NCBI GenBank assembly: GCA_031289285.1
Contig: JAITPT010000232.1
Location: 1-33,548 of the forward strand
Direction of reading: 5' to 3'
Source of the DNA: Puniceicoccales bacterium
GTDB lineage: Bacteria; Verrucomicrobiota; Verrucomicrobiia; Opitutales; UBA953
Length of the DNA: 33,548 bases
Shown: one piece after another, positions 25,235 to 33,066 of the stretch
How the letters are laid out: each line of letters starts with the position of its first letter
How positions within the stretch are numbered: position 1 is the first letter of the stretch
Notes under the pieces: generated by a model
Told to the model about the DNA's origin: nothing
What the model saw: only the letters and a program-made list of their open reading frames with translations
Databases searched by the model: none
Translations under genes and position numbers: made by a program

Positions 25235-26168
25235 ATTTTTTCCAGCGGGCTTCGATTAGAAACTGATTTGCGGCGGCGTAATCGGGACGTTCGGGCAAGG
25301 AAGTGCTGGCGAGTGCTTGTTCAAAATCGAGATGTAGTTGGCGCCGCCAAGCGTCCACCTCTGTCCAAGAAATATCGCCGTGTTTTATTGCGAGTAATTT
25401 TTCTCGCAAGGTTGGCGACGCCACCGCTACCGGCATGTGTCCGTCGCGCAAAGTTGCGGCACCGGTAAGCAACAGACGAACTAAGTGCATTGCGTGTTTC
25501 CAGCGGATTTCGCCTTGATTGCGTCGGTCTTGTTCCAATTTTTTGAACTGGCTTAGCGCATAACCGTTGAAGGTTTGAAAAATCATTTTTGACAGAAACT
25601 TTTCGCGAATAGCGAGTAACTCTTTTGCTATCGGCGCACACTTTTCGACGAGTGGCGAATAGAGACATTCGAGAATGTTGGGGTTCGCTTTGAGTGCCAT
25701 AATTACGAACTTCTGCAATTCCCAATAACAGGCTTGTCCGGCATTGTCCTCGAATTGTTCGGGTGCGCCGTAAAGCGACCAGTGCATCTCGGCGGGCGCG
25801 AGATAAATGCCGCGCAAATCGGTATCGGAAGTTTCCGTGTCGAGACCATAAGCGCGAGAGCCAGTTACGCAGCGATAAATAATGTGTTCATCAAGGCAAA
25901 ACTCCGAAACGGTTGAGGCGTCCGCCGCGCCGAGTCGTTCTTTGAACTCCTTCAAAACTTCCAACGCCTCGGCGGGAAAGACTGTCTCAAAACCATCTGG
26001 GAAGCGCACATGGTAAAGCGACTCGTGACCAGCGGGCGTGCGGGTGATGACGCCCACCGCCCCACTTGGGTGAACGCGCAAGCCATTCGCGCCAAGAATG
26101 GGGGCATTGACGACTACTTGTGTGCCTGCGTGAAGGCGGGCGGCGGCGGGTGCGGGCATGTTGGACAT
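25155..26168 (-). CDS. Nucleotidyltransferase of the YcgL/RlaP type with N-terminal SH3-like domain, 337 aa
   Basis: A second pol-beta-superfamily nucleotidyltransferase, clearly distinct from its neighbour. Residues about 10-72 look like a small KOW/SH3-like beta domain (GTQVVVNAPILGANGLRVHP, then GVITRTPAGHESLYHVRFPD). The catalytic strand is VTGSRAYGLDTETSDTDLRG (about 100-119), with the full GS-x9-DxD signature. NPNILECLYSPLVEKCAPIA and a helical region with RWKHAMHLVRLLLTGAATLR follow. ATG 26168 is the first start; there is no Shine-Dalgarno. The final residues, NLKTAVQREAQAADVQKIVQ and on to the stop, are encoded by the dispersed repeat at 25141-25234, so the native C terminus has probably been replaced or extended. 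Upstream of the 274-aa gene by 52 bp, likely one transcript. Substrate unknown; RNA is inferred from family context. Confidence 0.85.
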   Translation of the reverse strand: MSNMPAPAAARLHAGTQVVVNAPILGANGLRVHPSGAVGVITRTPAGHESLYHVRFPDGFETVFPAEALEVLKEFKERLGAADASTVSEFCLDEHIIYRCVTGSRAYGLDTETSDTDLRGIYLAPAEMHWSLYGAPEQFEDNAGQACYWELQKFVIMALKANPNILECLYSPLVEKCAPIAKELLAIREKFLSKMIFQTFNGYALSQFKKLEQDRRNQGEIRWKHAMHLVRLLLTGAATLRDGHMPVAVASPTLREKLLAIKHGDISWTEVDAWRRQLHLDFEQALASTSLPERPDYAAANQFLIEARWKKSLNLKTAVQREAQAADVQKIVQNRPH

Positions 26169-26318
26169 AGTGGACTGAGAGGACGGGGAGGAGAGGGTGG
26201 AGAGTAGGAAAACCTTGGCAGAGGAAGGAAACGCGGGTTGATGGAGGAGACGCTGGCCTGCGACGCTCGCCGACGCCGACCTGTGGTGGTGGCGGCGGCG
26301 AGGCGCAGTGGCGGGCGG

Positions 26319-29300
26319 CTATTTGGTGGTTTTGAAGTCGCCTTTGCCGTCGAGGGTGCCGTCGGAGATGGAGCCTTTGTTGGAAATGGCGTCGTAACTG
26401 CCACGCAAGACGTAAGAGCCAGACAAACCACTCGTGAAGACAAACTCAAAAACACCCGTTTCAACACGGACAAAAGAGTCATCCCCATAAACAACACTGT
26501 AGACAAGCAAGGCAGTGTTGGGACCCGTGCGGATGTAGTTGTAGTCGCCATTGGGCAACTTCAAACCCGCTAAGAGCGTGAGGACACTGTCGTCAGTTTG
26601 AACAGCAGCCGCCACAGCAGAGTCGGCAAGAACACCGTTCAATTTGATTTTTGTGCCAGCAGGCAAACTCACAGGAGCGTTGCCCGAAACAGTAGTGCTC
26701 GTGCTCGCAGCAGCAGCCGCGCCCGTCGGCGCAAGAGAGAACGTGCCCGTCTTGGCCGATGCGCCCGTAGCAGCCGTAGCACCCGCACCGCCCTGCCCTG
26801 CCGACACGGCCTGCGCGACGGCCTGAGGCGCGGCGGCGATTTGGCCGACATCCGGCGTGACGGCGGTGACTCGCACCGTTACCTCGGAAGACTTGGCGGG
26901 ACGGCCAGCAGGATTGTCAACGATGACATAGTAAATGCCGCCCGTCGCCTGAGTCGCACTGGTGAAGGTCAAGGTCGGTGTTTTCCCGTCGGGCAACTTT
27001 GTGCCGTTGCGATACCACTGGTAAGAGAGCGGGCCGGTGCCAGAAGCGGCGACGGTCAACACGCCAGCTTCGCCTTCCCTCAAATCGAGAGAGACGGGGT
27101 GGCGGTCAATCGCGGGCGCGTGAATGACAGAGACGGCGACCTCGTTACTTGTCGCGCTGCCGACAGCATTCGTGATGCGCACGTAAAACTTGGTGTTGAC
27201 GGAAACGGTCGTCTCATAGACGCGGCTGTTGTTGTCGGTGCCGGGGATTTTGACGCCGTCTTTATACCACTCGAAGGTGAATGGTGCGTCGCCCGTGGCG
27301 GTCGCGGTCAAGGTCACGCGGTTGCTGGCGGGGTCGCCTTGGACGACGACGACATTTCCCGCGCTCGTGGCGAGCGTGACAGCGGGGCCGGAGGCAGAGC
27401 GCAAAGTGGCGATTTCCTGCGTGACAGAACCCGAACCGTTGGAGACGACGACGGTGTATTTGCCAGTTTCCGCCGCGAAGTAAGTGGGGCCAGTTGCGCC
27501 GGCAATCGTCACGCCGTCGCGTTTCCACTCGAAGGAGAGCATGGAGCCGGAGGTCTCGACGCTAAGTTGTGCGCCTCTGCCCGGGTCGGCGATTTCGCCT
27601 TTTGGCAGGGAGAGGATTTTGGGCGGCGCGATGGCGATGAGTGCTGCCGGGCCGAGCGTGAAGCGGTTGGAGCCGCTGACGACGCTGACGGTGTAGTGGC
27701 CGAGCGAGGCGGGCGTGATAGTCGGCAGCGTGAGTGCCGCGCCAGTCGCGCCGTCAATCGCCACGCCGTTCAAACTCCATTGGTAGGAAGGCGCGGGGTC
27801 GCCCGTGACATCCACAGACAACGTGAACGGCCTGCCCAGCCCGCAACCAATCGTCCGTGGCAAATCTTTGTTGACGACGGGTTTTTCGGAAAATCTCACC
27901 TCGAAGGCGACGGGAGTGCTCACCACGGAGCCGACGGTGTTCTCGACGCTGACGCGATACTCGCCGTTGTTGGCGGCGGAGACGCTGTCGAAAATGAGGT
28001 CGGCGCGTGTGCCGTCGCGGACGTTCGACCAAGAGTCGCCCGAACGTTTTTGCCATTGGTAAGTGAGTGCGGCGGTGTCGGTGGCGGCGACGCCGACGGA
28101 GAGCACCAGCTTGCTGCCTGCCCAGACAACCTCTGGCGCGGCGGGTTGGCGGATGATTTCGGGGACGCTGTTCGCCGCGTGGTGGACGTTCAGCGACACC
28201 GTCGAAGACTGCGTTGTCCCCGCGACATTGCTCACGAGCACATCGTAGGAACCGCTCTGTGTCTCGCGCACACCGGAGAGGTGCAGGGTCGCGCCGGTCG
28301 CGCCGGTGAGCGGCACACCGTCGCGCCGCCATTGGTAAGAGAGGGTGGAAGGCTCGCCAGTTATCACCGAGGCCTCGACGGAGAACTCGGCGTCGCCGCC
28401 CTCAAACGGGCTGGCGGAACGCGGCTGGCGGGTGATGACGGGGAGGCCGTAGAGCTTGAGAACGGCCTCGCTGACGATTGTCCCTGCGCTGTTGCTAATC
28501 GTAACTGTGTAGGTGCCCGCGTGGTCGGCGGTGACGTTCTCAATCGTGTGCGAGGAGAAAGTCGCGCCCGGAAGGTTTGCGCCGTTGAACTGCCATTGGA
28601 AAGTCGGCGCGGGTTCGCCACTGGCGGAGACTGCAAAAGTGACCGCGCCGCCAGCGACGACGGTCTGGCTCTGCGGGTCGCGAAGTATCGCGGGCGGCGT
28701 CTGGTTTTTGGCGGCTTTGATGGTGAAGACGGCGGAAACCTCGTCGCTGGGCAACGCGCCAAGCTGGTTGCGGTAGGCGCGGGCGCGGATGGTGACCACG
28801 ATGTCGCTGCTTGTCTCGTTGACGAGCGGGAGCGCGGTGTTGCCGTAAGTGGGCGAATACTGGGTGACCGCCGAGCCGTCTTGCGTGAAATGGACGGTGG
28901 CTTCGCTCTCGATGTTTTTGAACTCGACCCGCACGGAGCCGGTATAGACGCCGCCGTTGGGCGAGATGACGGGCGCGGGGACGGGCGTGCCGCTGCCGGA
29001 GACGCCGCCCGAAGGCTGCCAGCGGTCGGTGCGTGTGCCGTCGCCGAGTTGGCCGTAGGTGTTCGCGCCGAGGCTTTCCACGGAGTCGGCGGAGGTGACG
29101 TAGAGTGTGTGGGCGGCACCGGCGGCGATGGCTTTGACGCCAGCGGCGACGACGCGCACGGGTGCGTTGCCGCCTTCGACGGCGAGCGTGTTGGGAAGAA
29201 TGGCGGGGTCGTTGCCGAGTTGGCCGCGCTCGTTTGCGCCCAAGCCGACGAGGGAGCCGTCGCTCAGGAGCAAGAGGGCGTGTCTCTCGCCAGCGGCGAT

Positions 29301-32105
29301 GGCGGTGACGGCGAGGCCGCCGGGCGTCCTGACTCGTAGCGGAGTGGCGAGGCGTCGCGTGTCTTGGGCGGTGCCGACCTGCCCGCTGTCGTTGGAGCCG
29401 GTGGCATAGACGCTGCCGGCCTCGGTCAAAATCAGGCTGAAGTTACGCCCTGCTGCGACGGCTTTCACCTTGCCGAGGGCGGCGGAAACTTGTGCGCCGC
29501 CTGCGCCAAAGTCGGTGACGGTGGCAATCTTGATTGGGGAGTTGCGGTCGGCGGTGTCGCCGAGGCCGAGCTGCCCGTCGTCGTTGCGTCCGGTCACCCA
29601 GACTGTCCCATCTCCGCGGACGAACAAGGAGTGGAATGTTCCTGCGGCGGCGGTGAGGAAGTATTCGCCGACGAGCGTGGGCTGGAGCACGTAGTCAACG
29701 ATGGTGGAGGTGGTGCCAGCGGGCACGGGTCTGCCGTCGCCGCTGAAACCGAGGCCGAGTTGGCCGTAGTTGTTGCGCCCGACTGCCCAGAACTTGCCAT
29801 CGAAGGTGGTGTAGAAGGAGTGGTAGCCGCCCGCGAAAGCGAGGAGCACCTCGGAGGCGATTTCTTCTGGCGCGGGGCGGTCGGTGGTGTCTTTTGCGCC
29901 GAGTTGGCCGTAGTTGTTGCGGCCAGCGGCCCAGAGTTTGCTATCGCGTGCCACGTAGAGTGAGTGGTCGCCGGAGGCACTCACGGCGGAGATGCCGGAG
30001 CCGATGATGACGGGGGTGTTGACGGTGGTGGTGGTGCCGTTGCCGAGTTGGCCGTAGCGGTTCCAGCCGGAGGCGCGAAGCTCGCTGGCTTCGAGGCTGC
30101 CGGTGAGGAAGAGCGTGTGGTTGCTGCCGCCGGAGATGCGTGTGCCGTATTCGGCGCGGATGCTGTCGGGGGTGCGGACGTTGAAGTCGGCGGAGGTGAC
30201 TTCGCTGGGCAGGAAGTCTATGTCAAACCCTCGCACCTTGACCGTCGCGGGGTGCGCGAGGCGAGGCGGGTTTTGCGGGTCGTAGAGGGCGGAGGTTTCG
30301 GTGGGCGTGGAGCCGTCGAGCGTGTAGCGCAGGAAGGGGCGGGCGGAGCCAGCGGCGAGGCCGGGCGTGTTAGAAGAGAAGATGAGCGTGACGCTGTTGA
30401 CGTAGAGGCCGCCGCCCGGAGTGATGACGGGGCGCGTCACGGGCACGGGGTTGATTTTCACGAGCACGATGCGTTCTTCGCTTGTCTGGTTGTCGGCGCG
30501 CCAGAGGCGGACTTTCACGTTGGCTGTGCGCGTGAGCACAAACGAGCCGGTGTAGATGGGCGAGTCTTCGGTGACTTCGGAGTTATCCACGGTGTAGCGG
30601 ATGATGTCGCCCGGGCGGGCTGCGCCGGAGTCGGGGTGGAGCGTGAGGGAGATGGTCACGGGGCCGTTGTAGGTCTGGCCGTCGCCGCCTGTTTGCGCGG
30701 TGCCTTCGATGTTGACGACTGGGCGCTCGGCGACGGGCAACACGAGGATTGTGTATTCGGCGGAGGTTTGCGGGGCGCGGTTATACTTGGGCAAGAAGGG
30801 GAGCGCTTTGATGACGGTGAGGCCGGTGCGAACAATCTCGAGTGGGCGGTCGTCGCGGTAGATGGAAGAAGTCTCGGTGACATCGGAGCCGTCGAGCGTG
30901 TAGCGGATGACGGCACCGTCGGTCGCGCAGCCGAGCAAGACTTTCACGGAGCCTTTGTATTCGCCGGAGTCGGGCGCGAAGGTGACGGGGGCGAGCGTCC
31001 TGCCGTAGTCAATGTTGATGTTGGCGGAGGCGATAAGGCTGGGCAGGTAGTCTGCTCTGAAAGCGCGGGCGCGGAGGACGGTCGGGTATTTGATGAGGAT
31101 TGGCTCGGTGGGGCGGAACACCAGCGAGGTCTCGTCGGGGTCGGTGCCGTCGGTGGTGTAGAAGATTGTGGCATCGGGGTCGGAGCAGCTGATTGTGACT
31201 ACCTGCTCATCGGGGAAGACGCCGCTAACGGGGTCGAAAACGGGCGTGGGTATGCCGGGCTTGTAGGGGCGGTAGGCGGCGACAAGCGGAATGGTCGCGT
31301 TGAAGACTTGTGCGTTGTTGGCGGGGTAATTGATTTCGGGGGTGCTGGGGTCTGCATCGTTAGTGCCGGTGGGGACGCCGTTGCTCTTCACGTCGGGGTT
31401 GGAGTAGTAGAGAATTGACGTCCCGTTGTAAGACATGATGGTGCCCTGCCCATTTGGTAGGTGGTAGCCGAAGGGAGTGCCGAAGGCACCCGCTGCAAAG
31501 GAGGCTTGCTGACGACCGTCCATAGTCGCAAGCATCGTGCCCCAATCGTGGCAACCGCCCAAGTTGTGCCCAAGCTCGTGGGTAAAAGAGATTCCGTATG
31601 CGACGCTGTAAGCGACACCAGAGTTTCCTGCCGACTCCACGAGAAGCCACGCCAATCCGGCAGTGCCGTTGTCGTAGTCCGGCTTTGAGCGAATGAAGTT
31701 GACGACGTCGGCACCGATTTCCTCGCGCCATTGATGCACTTCGTCCATCTCGCCGTTTGGGTCGCCGTCTGACTTCGAGGCACCGAGCATGTTGAGGTCG
31801 CTTTCAAAATTCACCTCTGTGTAGTTAACCTTTCGGACGGCGGCGCGGCGAATGGCACCAGTGATTAGGCTGTTTTCAAATGCGGTGTTGGTGCGGGCGA
31901 CGATGAGGTTGGCCTGCGCCTTCACGCCGTCGGCCCCGCCGTAGCGGTTTTCGGTTTCCTGCCCATAGACGAAGAGGACATCTATGGTTTGCGCGTCGGT
32001 GGCCTTGGCGTGGGCGTCGGCGGGCTGCGCGAGGAAGGCGGCAGCAGTCGCGACAACAGCAGCGGCGGCGGAGAATGTATTTTTTAGGAAACGAGGGAGT
32101 TTCAT
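26319..32105 (-). CDS. Secreted modular metzincin metalloprotease with RCC1 propeller and Ig-like domains (1928 aa)
   Basis: An exported zinc protease. The signal peptide spans about 1-31 (FSAAAAVVATAAAFLAQPADA). The catalytic domain starts almost at once (about 40-280) and carries HELGHNLGGCHD (176-187), the reprolysin-type zinc motif, and a Met-turn TIMSYNGTS with Met near 224. Then come about four chitobiase-C-terminal/Fn3-associated domains (288-645, marked by YTTDGTDPDETS and RYTLDGS-TETS), seven RCC1 units (650-1030, each with an N-YGQLGxG-like turn), another chitobiase-type domain (about 1045-1130) and about seven Ig-like domains (1137-1750, with GTYTVTISNSAG-type endings). An Ala/Gly/Thr linker and a 100-residue C-terminal domain finish it. 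There is no propeptide between signal peptide and catalytic domain, and no sorting signal at the end. It starts 106 bp after the gene for the propeptide-like membrane protein. The modules probably bind polysaccharide or protein surfaces; the substrate is unknown. Confidence 0.92.
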   Translation of the reverse strand: MKLPRFLKNTFSAAAAVVATAAAFLAQPADAHAKATDAQTIDVLFVYGQETENRYGGADGVKAQANLIVARTNTAFENSLITGAIRRAAVRKVNYTEVNFESDLNMLGASKSDGDPNGEMDEVHQWREEIGADVVNFIRSKPDYDNGTAGLAWLLVESAGNSGVAYSVAYGISFTHELGHNLGGCHDWGTMLATMDGRQQASFAAGAFGTPFGYHLPNGQGTIMSYNGTSILYYSNPDVKSNGVPTGTNDADPSTPEINYPANNAQVFNATIPLVAAYRPYKPGIPTPVFDPVSGVFPDEQVVTISCSDPDATIFYTTDGTDPDETSLVFRPTEPILIKYPTVLRARAFRADYLPSLIASANINIDYGRTLAPVTFAPDSGEYKGSVKVLLGCATDGAVIRYTLDGSDVTETSSIYRDDRPLEIVRTGLTVIKALPFLPKYNRAPQTSAEYTILVLPVAERPVVNIEGTAQTGGDGQTYNGPVTISLTLHPDSGAARPGDIIRYTVDNSEVTEDSPIYTGSFVLTRTANVKVRLWRADNQTSEERIVLVKINPVPVTRPVITPGGGLYVNSVTLIFSSNTPGLAAGSARPFLRYTLDGSTPTETSALYDPQNPPRLAHPATVKVRGFDIDFLPSEVTSADFNVRTPDSIRAEYGTRISGGSNHTLFLTGSLEASELRASGWNRYGQLGNGTTTTVNTPVIIGSGISAVSASGDHSLYVARDSKLWAAGRNNYGQLGAKDTTDRPAPEEIASEVLLAFAGGYHSFYTTFDGKFWAVGRNNYGQLGLGFSGDGRPVPAGTTSTIVDYVLQPTLVGEYFLTAAAGTFHSLFVRGDGTVWVTGRNDDGQLGLGDTADRNSPIKIATVTDFGAGGAQVSAALGKVKAVAAGRNFSLILTEAGSVYATGSNDSGQVGTAQDTRRLATPLRVRTPGGLAVTAIAAGERHALLLLSDGSLVGLGANERGQLGNDPAILPNTLAVEGGNAPVRVVAAGVKAIAAGAAHTLYVTSADSVESLGANTYGQLGDGTRTDRWQPSGGVSGSGTPVPAPVISPNGGVYTGSVRVEFKNIESEATVHFTQDGSAVTQYSPTYGNTALPLVNETSSDIVVTIRARAYRNQLGALPSDEVSAVFTIKAAKNQTPPAILRDPQSQTVVAGGAVTFAVSASGEPAPTFQWQFNGANLPGATFSSHTIENVTADHAGTYTVTISNSAGTIVSEAVLKLYGLPVITRQPRSASPFEGGDAEFSVEASVITGEPSTLSYQWRRDGVPLTGATGATLHLSGVRETQSGSYDVLVSNVAGTTQSSTVSLNVHHAANSVPEIIRQPAAPEVVWAGSKLVLSVGVAATDTAALTYQWQKRSGDSWSNVRDGTRADLIFDSVSAANNGEYRVSVENTVGSVVSTPVAFEVRFSEKPVVNKDLPRTIGCGLGRPFTLSVDVTGDPAPSYQWSLNGVAIDGATGAALTLPTITPASLGHYTVSVVSGSNRFTLGPAALIAIAPPKILSLPKGEIADPGRGAQLSVETSGSMLSFEWKRDGVTIAGATGPTYFAAETGKYTVVVSNGSGSVTQEIATLRSASGPAVTLATSAGNVVVVQGDPASNRVTLTATATGDAPFTFEWYKDGVKIPGTDNNSRVYETTVSVNTKFYVRITNAVGSATSNEVAVSVIHAPAIDRHPVSLDLREGEAGVLTVAASGTGPLSYQWYRNGTKLPDGKTPTLTFTSATQATGGIYYVIVDNPAGRPAKSSEVTVRVTAVTPDVGQIAAAPQAVAQAVSAGQGGAGATAATGASAKTGTFSLAPTGAAAAASTSTTVSGNAPVSLPAGTKIKLNGVLADSAVAAAVQTDDSVLTLLAGLKLPNGDYNYIRTGPNTALLVYSVVYGDDSFVRVETGVFEFVFTSGLSGSYVLRGSYDAISNKGSISDGTLDGKGDFKTTK

Positions 32106-32211
32106 AGCGGCGAAGTTTTTGGGAAAGGTTGTTGAGAAAGGTTTGTTGGGAAGTGGTTGCTGGGAAATGGGAGGAGGTGGCGGTGGGTGCGGTGGCGACG
32201 GCGACGGCGCG

Positions 32212-33066
32212 TTATTTGCCGGAGGCGGCGGTGGCGGGCGACGCGGGTTTTACGGGTGTGAGGTTGACGGTGACTTTGCGCGGGGAGCACTCGCCGCATT
32301 TGAGGCGGGAGGGGTCAATCTGCGCGAGGAAGGTGCGTGTGATGTCGGCACCCGCAGGCGTGGCGGCGTTGCGGATTTCGTAGTAACGCGAGGCGGCGGG
32401 GACAGCGGCGGGGACGTGGATTTCGCCGTTGAGCGTGTTGTTGACGTAGCTGAGAAAGACGTGGTGCGTAGTCTCCACGCCCTTCACTTTTGCCGAAAAC
32501 ACGCCTTCGTTTTTCGGGGCAAACGGGATGAGCTTGAAGTCTGTCAGGGTGACGGTGTTGCCGTCGAAGAGGGGGAACTCGATTTCGGAGGGCGGCGGTG
32601 CGCCGTCGCGGATGCTGTTGCCGATGCGCAGGAACGACTCGCTGAGGTCGCGGCGTTCTTCGCGGAGGATTTCGATGTGCGAGGCGAGCGAGGGGTCGTT
32701 GGCAGGCGTGGGGACGACGTTGCTGGCGAGCACGCGGATGCGCGGCGCAAGCGGGGTAGGTGGCGTGGTGGGGAGCGAGGCGGTGGTGGTGGTGGCGCGG
32801 GTGGAAGCGGTGGGAGAAGTGGCGGCGGGGGAAGAAGGTGTGGAGGCAGGCGCGGGAGTGAGGGGAGCGGTGGTGGTGGCGCGGGTGGTGGAAGGGGAAG
32901 GAGTGGTGGAGGGGGAGGAGGGGGAGGGGGAGGAGTTTTTCCAGTAGAGGAATGCGCCGACAACGAGCACCAGTGCGGCGAGCGCGAGCGTGAACACGGA
33001 CGACAGCGGGAGTGCTTTGCGCTCTGGCCTCGGCTTGGTTCGCGGGGATGCGAGACGGTGTTTCAT
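32212..33066 (-). CDS. Membrane-anchored metalloprotease-propeptide-like protein (284 aa)
   Basis: Start ATG 33066 (MKHRLASPRTKPRPERK) is preferred to the track start at 33087, which adds MPPSPPS. A basic N-terminal tail is followed by one transmembrane helix (about 21-42, SSVFTLALAALVLVVGAFLY), an 80-residue Ser/Pro/Thr linker and a C-terminal globular domain (about 105-270). That domain resembles the N-terminal propeptides of bacterial reprolysin-like proteases: EFPLFDGNTVTLTDFKLIPF, then VFSAKVKGVETTHHVFLSYV, NGEIHVPA, YYEIRNA and FLAQIDPSRLKCGEC. The only two Cys of the protein are in KCGEC (257 and 260), where such propeptides carry the zinc-blocking cysteine. It lies 106 bp upstream of the 1928-aa metzincin, which lacks a propeptide, so a trans-acting chaperone or inhibitor role is inferred. 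The propeptide likeness is by pattern only; an unrelated periplasmic domain remains possible. Confidence 0.75.
   Translation of the reverse strand: MKHRLASPRTKPRPERKALPLSSVFTLALAALVLVVGAFLYWKNSSPSPSSPSTTPSPSTTRATTTAPLTPAPASTPSSPAATSPTASTRATTTTASLPTTPPTPLAPRIRVLASNVVPTPANDPSLASHIEILREERRDLSESFLRIGNSIRDGAPPPSEIEFPLFDGNTVTLTDFKLIPFAPKNEGVFSAKVKGVETTHHVFLSYVNNTLNGEIHVPAAVPAASRYYEIRNAATPAGADITRTFLAQIDPSRLKCGECSPRKVTVNLTPVKPASPATAASGK

Noticed and set aside
26598-29339. 913-aa plus-strand ORF opposite the metalloprotease
   Set aside because: It is antisense to clear Ig-like and RCC1 domains; its Arg/Ala/Gly/Asp-rich composition is that of a high-GC shadow frame and it shows no domain.
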